A model generated the notes under the pieces. The model was not told the origin of the DNA and did no database searches. It worked only from the letters and a program-made list of their open reading frames with translations. From contig CP128407.1 of the NCBI GenBank assembly GCA_046846435.1, positions 682,001-746,000 of the forward strand: a stretch of 64,000 bases of DNA, written 5' to 3'. Positions within the stretch are counted from its first letter, which is position 1; each line of letters begins with the position of its first letter. The stretch comes from Nanosynbacter sp963524495 (GTDB lineage: Bacteria > Patescibacteriota > Saccharimonadia > Saccharimonadales > Saccharimonadaceae). Position numbers and translations under genes: made by a program. Of this stretch, positions 7,963 through 15,333 are shown piece by piece.

Positions 7963-8375
7963 CCTCGAGGCCACCACTTCAACAAAAAATCCCGATAACC
8001 CGGCGCGAGCTTGTCAGTAGCTTCAACTTCTGTCCGCATCAACCAGACTGGTCGTTCCTCGCCGCCATCACACGCTCGGTCCGGTAGTTCAATGTTACCG
8101 TCAACCGTGGCCGTGTAGCCAAGAATAATTTTATAGTCTCTTACGGTACCGCCCTGCGGATCGCGCACATAAAAATCAGCTGGGGTCGCATCAATTGTAA
8201 CGCCCAGCTCCTCGCGTAATTCCCGTCTCAATGCCACGTCAGGCGTTTCACCAGCGTCAATATGCCCGCCCGGCAGGCCAAAACCATCATCGCATGGATA
8301 ATACATCAGCAGCGCCCGCTTGCCATCACTACTATACAGCGCTACTTTTACACTAACTTCGTGTCGATCATACAT
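7953..8375 (-). CDS. Nudix hydrolase
   Basis: 140 residues with an intact Nudix box, GGHIDAGETP followed by RRELREELGV (GX5EX7REUXEEXGU), in a beta-alpha-beta context starting VSVKVALYSSDGK. It hydrolyses a nucleoside diphosphate linked to some moiety; the substrate is unknown. The start at 8375 is uncertain: a TATAAT overlaps the ATG itself and no ribosome-binding site is seen. Confidence 0.87.
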   Translation of the reverse strand: MYDRHEVSVKVALYSSDGKRALLMYYPCDDGFGLPGGHIDAGETPDVALRRELREELGVTIDATPADFYVRDPQGGTVRDYKIILGYTATVDGNIELPDRACDGGEERPVWLMRTEVEATDKLAPGYRDFLLKWWPRGYN

Positions 8376-8638
8376 TATATATCAAAACTTAATCATACCA
8401 AGATGCGGTCAATACCGAAAGCGTGGCTAACGTATAATTGACCGCCCTAAAGCTTAGTACGACCACTGGTGATTGACCGATAACTAGCCTCAAACCTCAA
8501 CAATCACCGATAGCCGCATCGCTGTCATTACCAACGCCAAAGCATCTTTGCCCCCCTTCGTTATATTGCTTTTTGGATGGACATTATCGTTTATAACGTC
8601 CATTTATAGTATATCAGACACGAGCTATAGCCAGCAAA
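8376..8638. other. Gene-free stretch with aaRS-like relic and a stem-loop
   Basis: On the minus strand at 8393-8431 one frame reads VSHAFGIDRILV then stop, resembling motif 3 of class II aminoacyl-tRNA synthetases (compare AFGVDRILMEL in the nearby aspS). It has no usable frame around it and looks like a relic. A 10-bp stem with one mismatch (arms TGGAC.TTAT, loop 5 nt) lies at 8578-8602, downstream of the SDR gene, without a U tract. Nothing else is recognised. Confidence 0.35.
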
Positions 8639-9478
8639 TCACTTCGACTGCCTCGTCTGTTTTTTAGCTATTTGCTCAAAGACACCATCGCCCAAGAGAT
8701 GCCGTGCGTAGAAGAGAACTCTCGCCAATTTACCAACAAGATACCGACGTCGTGGATGCTTACTCTCAATAACTGTCGCTACTGTATACGCGACCACGCT
8801 AGGCGGTGACATGGTCCTATATGACTGAGATAAGTTGTGCGATATTGCCTTTGCCACGCCGCTATAGGCCCCATTTGACGAATAACGAGTAAGCGGCTCT
8901 TTAGCTAATTTGTAGAAATTTGTAGCGATCAAGCCAGGCTCAATTATCACAAGCTTGATGTTGTATTCCTGCAGCTCTAGCCGCAAGCTATCGGAAAACC
9001 CCTCGATAGCGTGCTTTGAAGCATGATACCAAGCACCGAGCGGAAAATACACTCTGCCTCCAACCGATGACATATTAATAATCAAGCCCGAGCCCGCCTC
9101 TCTCATGCTAGGCAGCACAAGCTGCGTCAGCCTAGCCAACCCAAATACATTCACCTCAAACTGCCTGCGGGCCTGTTCAATTGGAACGTCCTCTACCGCC
9201 CCCAGTAATCCATAGCCAGCATTATTGATAAGTACATCTATTCTTCCCTGTTCGTCACAAATCTTTTTTACCGCAGCCTCAAGTGATTTTTCATCTTTCA
9301 TATCACCTGGTATTGGCCGAAGGCCTTTAATTTCTTGAAGCACCTCACTATTTCGAGCAAATCCGTACACTATGTGGCCTTTCTGCAAAAGCAGCTCGGC
9401 GGTCGCTCTTCCGATACCGCTGGATGCTCCAGTAATTAACACTACTTTATGATTTGAATTATACTTTTTTCTACTCAT
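8639..9478 (-). CDS. Short-chain dehydrogenase/reductase
   Basis: Classical SDR, 279 residues: NAD(P)-binding TGASSGIGRA, the NNAG motif (INNAGYGLLG), and the catalytic Ser and YxxxK (MSSVGG, YHASKHA). The C-terminal 40 residues are basic. The substrate is unknown. The start is set at MSRKKY (9478) because the -10 TATACT ends 6 nt upstream. It is divergent from a merR-type gene, with a MerR palindrome inside its 20-bp promoter spacer, so it is probably the regulator's target. Confidence 0.9.
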   Translation of the reverse strand: MSRKKYNSNHKVVLITGASSGIGRATAELLLQKGHIVYGFARNSEVLQEIKGLRPIPGDMKDEKSLEAAVKKICDEQGRIDVLINNAGYGLLGAVEDVPIEQARRQFEVNVFGLARLTQLVLPSMREAGSGLIINMSSVGGRVYFPLGAWYHASKHAIEGFSDSLRLELQEYNIKLVIIEPGLIATNFYKLAKEPLTRYSSNGAYSGVAKAISHNLSQSYRTMSPPSVVAYTVATVIESKHPRRRYLVGKLARVLFYARHLLGDGVFEQIAKKQTRQSK

Positions 9479-9484
9479 AATAGT

Positions 9485-9516
9485 AGTATAATCTATGGAG
9501 TATACTCTATAGTCAA
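9485..9516 (-). promoter_or_regulatory. MerR-type promoter of the SDR gene with 20-bp spacer and palindromic operator
   Basis: On the minus strand, -35 TTGACT (9511-9516) and -10 TATACT (9485-9490) are separated by 20 bp instead of 17. The spacer is filled by a 20-bp palindrome with one mismatched pair (9493-9512, arms CTATGGAGTA/TACTCTATAG). An overlong spacer with the dyad inside it is diagnostic of MerR-activated promoters, in which the regulator twists the DNA to realign the boxes. The -10 ends 6 nt before the ATG. Confidence 0.85.
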
Positions 9517-9542
9517 TAGGTAATGATGAGGGAGGTTTTACC

Positions 9543-9893
9543 ATGCTAATTCATCAACTTTCCAAAAAATCTGGTGTTTCTATTGATACCATTCGTTACT
9601 ATACAAAACTCGGTATTTTACCGGTAACACAACGTCCTGCTGGAAGCCGCAGTTATTCAGACTACGACGAGAGTGCACTCGAGTACCTCACGGAAATACG
9701 CCTCGCTAAGTCAGCAGGCTTTACGCTGATGGAGATTAAGCAATACATCAAGGAATGGAATGACGGTCAGATTACACCCGATACGGCTATTGATATATTG
9801 CATAAAAAGATTGCGATGGTACGAAAGAAAAAGTCTGAGCTTGATGCAATAGAAGCGATATTAAAAAGTAAGATAACACAGCTACGCCCCTAG
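9543..9893 (+). CDS. MerR-family transcriptional regulator
   Basis: 116 residues. The N-terminal MerR winged helix is clear (IHQLSKKSGVSIDTIRYYTKLGIL, then the wing GSRSYSDYDESAL), followed by the dimerisation helix (KKIAMVRKKKSELDAIEAIL). There is no C-terminal metal-binding Cys pair, so it is not a metal sensor of the CueR/ZntR kind. The inducer is unknown. It has a good GGGAGG site. It should activate the divergent SDR gene through the 9485-9516 promoter and probably represses itself. Confidence 0.9.
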   Translation: MLIHQLSKKSGVSIDTIRYYTKLGILPVTQRPAGSRSYSDYDESALEYLTEIRLAKSAGFTLMEIKQYIKEWNDGQITPDTAIDILHKKIAMVRKKKSELDAIEAILKSKITQLRP

Positions 9894-9938
9894 CTACATT
9901 GCCATAATTGAGCATCTGCTACCTACTTTGGGAGGCTA

Positions 9939-11780
9939 CTACAGTCCCAACTCCTTTATCTGCGCTGAATCAACCGTTGATGGCGAATCCATCATCACGT
10001 CAACGCCCGAGCCGTTCTTTGGAAAGGCCAAGGTTTCGCGGACGTTCGTTTCGTCGATGAGCTCCATGAGAATGCGGTCGACACCAAAGGCGCAACCAGC
10101 GTGCGGCGGTGCGCCGTATTTGAAGGCGTTTAGCATGGCGCCAAACTTTTCCTCGACGTAGCTTTCGCTAAAGCCAAGCAGGCCAAACACTTTGTACAGC
10201 ACCGCTGGGTTGTGATTGCGCACGCCACCGGAGCAAATTTCGTAGCCGTTCATCACCATGTCAAATTGGTCAGCCACGATGGCCAGTTTTTCGGCATCGG
10301 TCGTCGCTGACTCCAGCGCCTCTATGCCGCCCTTTGGCATACCAAATGGGTTATGACCAAAGTCGAGCTTCTTGCTGTGGTCGTCCCATTCATAGAATGG
10401 AAAATCGATAATCCAAGCAAACGCTACCACGCTCGGGTCTTTCAAGTTGAAATGAGTAGCAAATTCGTTTCGCAAGCGACCAAGCACGGCGTTGACGACT
10501 GGGCGAGTGTCAGCGCCGAAGAAGACAACATCACCGTCTTCAGGGTTCATTGTATCTATAAGTAATCTATGTTCTTCGTCTGACAAGTGTTTTGCCACTG
10601 GCGAAATTGCATCATAGCCATAAAAGTTACTACCAACAACCGGGATCGTATAACCCTGCGCTTCGTCTGCATTTTTGATTGTCACGTACTTAATATAGGC
10701 TAAACCACCCGCCCCTTCACTTTTAGCAATGTCAGTGAATTGGTCGATTTGCTTACGGCTGAGACTGGCGCCATGTTTCACACAAATTGCCTTGATGCAC
10801 TCAGCGTTTTTGAACACGCCAAATTCGGTGTTGGCAAGTACATCAGTTAGTTCAATCAGTTCCATGCCAAAGCGCAAGTCCGGCTTGTCCGAGCCATACG
10901 TCTCCATGGCATCGCGGTAGGAAATGCGCGGAATTGGACTGCCGTCACCGACCGCGAGATCGCTCAAATCCAGCAATTCCTTGCCAGCAAACTCGGTCGC
11001 TAGTTGATACATCAACGGTTCGACCTCACGGCGAACCTCCTCGCCGTCCTCAACGAAACTCATCTCCAAATCCAGCTGGTAAAACTCGCCGTACAGTCGA
11101 TCGGCTCGCGGATCTTCATCGCGAAAACACGCCGCCAACTGGTAATATCGCGGCACACCGCCAACCATCAGCAATTGCTTGAACTGCTGCGGTGCCTGCG
11201 GCAGTGCGTAAAACTTACCTTCCTGCAAACGACTCGGAATCAGAAAATCGCGCGCGCCCTCAGGGCTAGAGTTTGCCAAAATCGGCGTCTGAATCTCGAT
11301 GAAGTCGTGGTCGTCCATGTATTGATGCATCCGTCGGTACATTTCGGCACGTTTTTTCAGCATGTCCTGCATCTTCGGGCGGCGCAGGTCGAGGTAACGA
11401 TACTTAAAACGCAAGTCCTCGCCCGCTTGGTTTTCCTCGGCAAAGGGCTGGATTGGCAGGGTCTCAGCTCGGTTGAGAATTTCCAAGTTTTCCAGCACAA
11501 TTTCCACATTACCACTGGCAATATTTGGATTTTTCAAACCTTCGCCGCGCTCGGTCACCACACCACTGACACGAATCACAAACTCATCGCGCAGGCTTTC
11601 CGCCAGACGAAAGGCCTCCGCCTGCTCAGGATTAATCACCAACTGCACCAAACCTGTGTGATCGCGCAAATCAATAAAAATCAGTCCGCCGTGATCGCGC
11701 CGGGAATGCACCCAGCCAGCCACCGTAATCATTTCCCCAACCCTATCAGGGGTATGTATCGCCAAAACTCTCTTTTTCAT
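9939..11780 (-). CDS. aspS: Aspartyl-tRNA synthetase
   Basis: 613 residues, the usual length of bacterial-type AspRS with the GAD insertion. Visible parts: the N-terminal OB-fold anticodon domain (ITVAGWVHSRRDHGGLIFIDLRD), class II motif 2 (YQLAACFRDEDPRADR), the GAD domain (about residues 290-420), and motif 3 (HAGCAFGVDRILMEL). It charges tRNA-Asp; whether it also charges tRNA-Asn cannot be told from sequence alone. TGCTATAAT ends 7 nt before the ATG. ruvB lies 8 bp upstream on the same strand. Confidence 0.97.
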   Translation of the reverse strand: MKKRVLAIHTPDRVGEMITVAGWVHSRRDHGGLIFIDLRDHTGLVQLVINPEQAEAFRLAESLRDEFVIRVSGVVTERGEGLKNPNIASGNVEIVLENLEILNRAETLPIQPFAEENQAGEDLRFKYRYLDLRRPKMQDMLKKRAEMYRRMHQYMDDHDFIEIQTPILANSSPEGARDFLIPSRLQEGKFYALPQAPQQFKQLLMVGGVPRYYQLAACFRDEDPRADRLYGEFYQLDLEMSFVEDGEEVRREVEPLMYQLATEFAGKELLDLSDLAVGDGSPIPRISYRDAMETYGSDKPDLRFGMELIELTDVLANTEFGVFKNAECIKAICVKHGASLSRKQIDQFTDIAKSEGAGGLAYIKYVTIKNADEAQGYTIPVVGSNFYGYDAISPVAKHLSDEEHRLLIDTMNPEDGDVVFFGADTRPVVNAVLGRLRNEFATHFNLKDPSVVAFAWIIDFPFYEWDDHSKKLDFGHNPFGMPKGGIEALESATTDAEKLAIVADQFDMVMNGYEICSGGVRNHNPAVLYKVFGLLGFSESYVEEKFGAMLNAFKYGAPPHAGCAFGVDRILMELIDETNVRETLAFPKNGSGVDVMMDSPSTVDSAQIKELGL

Positions 11781-11787
11781 ATCTGTT

Positions 11788-11796
11788 ATTATAGCA
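11788..11796 (-). promoter_or_regulatory. Extended -10 box for aspS (leaderless)
   Basis: TGCTATAAT with a 7-nt spacer to the ATG at 11780. It lies within the last codons and stop region of ruvB. Confidence 0.55.
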
Positions 11797-12790
11797 TATT
11801 GATGTGTTTTTTCGCCCTTGGCGTCACCCGACGGCCGCGCGGCGTGCGCTCGATGAAGCCAATTTGCAGCAAATACGGCTCATAAAAATCCTCGATCGTT
11901 GTCGCTTCGTCGCCAGTCAGCGCCGCAATGGTTGTCAGTCCGACTGGGTTATCGCCGTAGTTTTCCAAAATTGACTGTAATAAATTGCGGTCAGCTGGAT
12001 CCAAACCGAGCTCATCCACCTCCAACATTTCCAAGGCATTCGTTGTTGTTTTCACATCAATTATGCCATCACCGTTGACGTCAGCGTAGTCGCGCACGCG
12101 CTTGAGCAGGCGATTGGCGATACGCGGCGTCAGGCGGGCGCGAGTCGATAGCAAATCAGCAGCCTCGCCTTTGATGGTTGAGTCCAAAATCGCTGCGCTG
12201 CGAGTTACGATCTTAGCAATATCTCCTGGATCATAAAACTCCAACCGGTAAATATGCCCGAACCGATCACGCAGCGGCGCCGCCAAGCTGCCCGTCCGCG
12301 TGGTCGCACCGATCACCGTAAACCGCGGCAAATCCAGCCGGATAGAGCGCGCCGCCGGCCCCTTGCCAATGACGATATCCAGCTTAAAATCCTCCATGGC
12401 CGAATATAAAATCTCCTCCACTGCCCGGCCTAGCCGATGAATCTCATCGATGAACAAAATATCGCCGTCCGCCAGGTTGGTCAAAATCGACGCCAAATCG
12501 CCCGCTTTCTCAATGGCCGGACCGCTGGTAATGCGCAAATTCGTGCCCATCTCATTGGCGATCACCGTCGCCATGGTCGTCTTGCCTAGTCCTGGTGGAC
12601 CGTAGAGTAGTACATGATCCAGTGGCTCACCACGCTTCTTTGCCGCCTCAATTGCCAAGCGCAGGTTGCGCTTCAACCGCTCCTGACCAACATACTCACT
12701 AAAGCTCTGCGGGCGCAGACTGATTTCAATTCGCTGCTCCTCAGCATCATCATCGTGCGGACTGGTATCGACTATTCTCTCAATTGCCAT
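11789..12790 (-). CDS. ruvB: Holliday junction branch migration ATPase RuvB
   Basis: 333 residues. AAA+ motor with N-terminal LRPQSFSEYVGQERLKRNL, Walker A LLYGPPGLGKTTMA, Walker B DILFIDEIHRLG, sensor 1 IGATTR, and a C-terminal winged helix ending TPRGRRVTPRAKKHI. It works with RuvA and RuvC on Holliday junctions. ruvA and ruvC lie 2-5 kb upstream on the same strand, separated by unrelated genes. A TATAAT lies 6 nt before the ATG. Confidence 0.98.
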   Translation of the reverse strand: MAIERIVDTSPHDDDAEEQRIEISLRPQSFSEYVGQERLKRNLRLAIEAAKKRGEPLDHVLLYGPPGLGKTTMATVIANEMGTNLRITSGPAIEKAGDLASILTNLADGDILFIDEIHRLGRAVEEILYSAMEDFKLDIVIGKGPAARSIRLDLPRFTVIGATTRTGSLAAPLRDRFGHIYRLEFYDPGDIAKIVTRSAAILDSTIKGEAADLLSTRARLTPRIANRLLKRVRDYADVNGDGIIDVKTTTNALEMLEVDELGLDPADRNLLQSILENYGDNPVGLTTIAALTGDEATTIEDFYEPYLLQIGFIERTPRGRRVTPRAKKHINML

Positions 12791-12796
12791 ACATTC

Positions 12797-12805
12797 ATTA
12801 TATCA
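12797..12805 (-). promoter_or_regulatory. Extended -10 box for ruvB (leaderless)
   Basis: TGATATAAT with spacer GAATGT (6 nt) to the ATG at 12790. Confidence 0.55.
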
Positions 12806-12821
12806 CTCACAGCGGACCGAG

Positions 12822-13307
12822 CTAATCTCTTGTAAGCTGACTACGCAGCGCCTGCATAATTTCGCGAAACGTCTCGTCACTCACCATATGCACCGCATCC
12901 TCTAGGTGTCGTGGCCATTTCGGATCAGGAAACTCCTCACCAGCAAATGTGGTACCACCAAGATAGCGCGGATACAAATGCCAGTGCACATGTGTTGGTC
13001 GGCCAGCCTTAACTGCATTATTCATGAGGCACTCCCAGTTACACACATCAGCACCAAACGCTTCTTTGACCGCCTGCTCAATTTGACAGATCACCTGACG
13101 CAACTCCGTCCAATCTGCCTCGTCCAGATCCGACAACGTTTCCTTGTGCTGGCGCAGAGTGATAAATGACTTACCCAAATAGCACTGATTCTTGTCAAGC
13201 ACCGCCACCCAACGTTCAGTCTGCAATATGACATTGTCGTCAGCCGCCGTCTGACCAACCAGCAGCGGACAGATTCCACATTCTTTCTTTGTCGCGCATG
13301 TATTCAT
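12822..13307 (-). CDS. HIT-family nucleotide hydrolase/transferase
   Basis: 161 residues with the histidine-triad motif HVHWHLYPRY near residue 115, preceded by WECLMNNAVKAGRPTHVH. HIT enzymes cleave phosphoramidate or dinucleotide bonds via the central His. Two N-terminal Cys pairs (CATKKECGIC) may bind zinc, as in several bacterial HIT proteins. AGGAGG precedes the ATG, and a TATAAT lies about 24 nt upstream, so this gene has an ordinary leader. Confidence 0.87.
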   Translation of the reverse strand: MNTCATKKECGICPLLVGQTAADDNVILQTERWVAVLDKNQCYLGKSFITLRQHKETLSDLDEADWTELRQVICQIEQAVKEAFGADVCNWECLMNNAVKAGRPTHVHWHLYPRYLGGTTFAGEEFPDPKWPRHLEDAVHMVSDETFREIMQALRSQLTRD

Positions 13308-13395
13308 AATACCTCCTAGTATGAATTATACCATTTGACAAGGAGTGTCTGTCCACAATCCGTACCATATTATTGCATAATTATAAATTATATTT

Positions 13396-13401
13396 TATAA
13401 T
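13396..13401 (+). promoter_or_regulatory. -10 box for the metzincin gene
   Basis: TATAAT in a very AT-rich stretch, 10 nt before the ATG at 13412. It favours that start over the in-frame ATG at 13373, which would lie upstream of the promoter. Confidence 0.4.
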
Positions 13402-13411
13402 TGTTATCGTT

Positions 13412-14749
13412 ATGAGCGAAAAGAGCAGCATGTCGACTAGTGATAAACCGAAAGAACTGCCATTACGAGTAAGAGTTCCGTGTGTAATACTAGGCGGGAT
13501 AATAGGAGGGGTGACGGGTTTTGTGGGTTATAACCATATAGCTCATCGTAGCCCTAAACCTCAACCTGCAACTGCAACCGCAATAATAACCGAAACCGTT
13601 CAGCCGGCTGAGCCGCTAGAGACACAGGGGCCATTTAGCCTGCCTGATATTCAACCTGTTATCATCACCGACTCCTCAACAACAGAACAACATGTTGCCG
13701 AAGTAAGCAAACGTGCAAGAGCAGAACTTGATAGAGCTGAAAACATCCTAGCTACCACCATGGACGTTTCCAAGAGCACCGTTTATGAAGCAGTGACCAT
13801 GCCAATGGATGAACAGCCAATTGATCCAGAAACAAAAAAGCCCTGCCCCCCTGTCGAAAAGATACGAGAAGTAGCCAATAAAATCCCCTCCCTCGGCGGT
13901 ACAGCGATTCGCTATTTTATCCTGCCACCCCATTTATGCAACAACAATCAGTTCGGCGCCTACGCCCAATATCACACACGAGACATCGTCACAAGATCAG
14001 ACAATATGAATATCATCAACTCTGGCGTTATTATGCACGAAGCCGGACATTTGTTTGGACTGCCACACGTAAGAAGGTTGAGAATTGAGCACCCAGACCT
14101 AAAAAATGAGGAATGGCATAATATCAAACCAGAAGATTACGATATCACCAATGATTTGCGAAATGGTTACGGTCAATTCCCCGTGCAAGCAAATGGCAGC
14201 ATCGATCCAGCATCCGGGGAAACAAGTGTTATGGGCTATCATTACAAAATTGACGACCGATGTCTTAGGCGCCAGACTTGTGCTCACGTCTATAACGGGC
14301 CTGAAAGAAACAGACTCGACAGTGAAAAATTCCCGATCCGCGACATTGACCCAGCGACACTGCGAGAGACTCCCGTTGACCTCGTGATGTCTCCTGAGGT
14401 GCACAATATTCAAGGCATCAGCGTTACCGTGCCAGAAGATCATCCAATCCGCCACATTCGTGGCTGTGAGTCAGTCACCCATATTATCATTGGCGTTGAT
14501 CACTTATATTATTCGACCATCAACGGTAGCCCAGGCTTCACAACGTATGTGGTTGCTGTTGATCAGGATAATAACCTTATCGAGATAGACGCACCGAAGT
14601 TTGAAGAATTGGCGTACTCCCCAACAGTATCAGATGAATTCTTTGGTGAAAAACAGCAATATATCTACAATGATAGTATGCTAGGCATCAGCGTTACCGC
14701 ACGGCTTGTCAATAAGCAGGCTGTGCTGCGTATGACAGCGTTTAAGTGA
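13412..14749 (+). CDS. Membrane-anchored metzincin-type zinc metalloprotease
   Basis: About 445 residues. One N-terminal membrane helix (PCVILGGIIGGVTGFVGY, residues 24-41) precedes a Thr/Pro/Ala-rich linker and an extracellular catalytic domain. The zinc motif is IMHEAGHLFGLPH, the full HExxHxxGxxH of metzincins, and a Met-turn candidate (SVMGYH) lies about 70 residues later. Four cysteines may form disulfides. The C-terminal 130 residues have a beta-rich look and no recognised family. As a surface protease it could trim envelope or host proteins. It sits inside the ruv cluster on the opposite strand. Confidence 0.85.
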   Translation: MSEKSSMSTSDKPKELPLRVRVPCVILGGIIGGVTGFVGYNHIAHRSPKPQPATATAIITETVQPAEPLETQGPFSLPDIQPVIITDSSTTEQHVAEVSKRARAELDRAENILATTMDVSKSTVYEAVTMPMDEQPIDPETKKPCPPVEKIREVANKIPSLGGTAIRYFILPPHLCNNNQFGAYAQYHTRDIVTRSDNMNIINSGVIMHEAGHLFGLPHVRRLRIEHPDLKNEEWHNIKPEDYDITNDLRNGYGQFPVQANGSIDPASGETSVMGYHYKIDDRCLRRQTCAHVYNGPERNRLDSEKFPIRDIDPATLRETPVDLVMSPEVHNIQGISVTVPEDHPIRHIRGCESVTHIIIGVDHLYYSTINGSPGFTTYVVAVDQDNNLIEIDAPKFEELAYSPTVSDEFFGEKQQYIYNDSMLGISVTARLVNKQAVLRMTAFK

Positions 14750-14754
14750 TAAGA

Positions 14755-15333
14755 TCACTTCTTCAGCGCCTCGGTCACCCGCTGTGCCGTCGGCAGATTG
14801 ATATTAACATTTTCCAGCGCCTTGGTGGCGTCAGCCAAGGTGTAGCCCAGCGCCATCAGCGCCTCTAACGCTTCGTCGGAAGTATTCAATTCAGTTTGGA
14901 CTGGCGCGACCGCTCGGTCGTACTGCGTCGGTAGGCCGACTTTATCGCTCAGATCAACCACCACGCGCTCGGCGGTTTTCTTGCCGACACCAACAGCTTT
15001 TTGCACGAAGGCACTATCGGCGTTAGCAATAGCGTTGCGTACGTGCTCTGCGTCGCCGAGGCTGAGAATTGCCAACGCGGCCTTTGGGCCGACGCCCTGA
15101 ACAGTGATCAGCATTTCAAACAGCTTCTTCGCCGCCAGGCTCGAGAAGCCAAACAATTCTTCCGCCTGCTCACGCACATGATGATAGGTGTAAAACTTAG
15201 CGTCTTGGCTGAGCGCCACCGCCTCGAAATCACCAGCCGACACGCTGACTTCATAACCGACGCCGTGAACATCAACCACGACACTGCCCGCGCCAAACTT
15301 TTCAGCGATCGTACCAGAGAGATGGGCGATCAC
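14755..15333 (-). CDS. ruvA: Holliday junction-binding protein RuvA
   Basis: 192 residues: N-terminal OB fold (MIAHLSGTIAEK, VDVHGVGYEVSVS), two helix-hairpin-helix motifs (LLITVQGVGPKAALAIL and VQKAVGVGKKTAERVVVDL), and a C-terminal domain III (SDEALEALMALGYTLADATKAL) that binds RuvB. The ATG overlaps the stop of the PBP gene by 4 nt (ATGA), so translation is coupled to a cell-wall enzyme. Confidence 0.97.
   Translation of the reverse strand: MIAHLSGTIAEKFGAGSVVVDVHGVGYEVSVSAGDFEAVALSQDAKFYTYHHVREQAEELFGFSSLAAKKLFEMLITVQGVGPKAALAILSLGDAEHVRNAIANADSAFVQKAVGVGKKTAERVVVDLSDKVGLPTQYDRAVAPVQTELNTSDEALEALMALGYTLADATKALENVNINLPTAQRVTEALKK

Noticed and set aside
8578..8602. Stem-loop as terminator of the SDR gene
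   Set aside because: The stem has a mismatch and no U tract follows in either direction.
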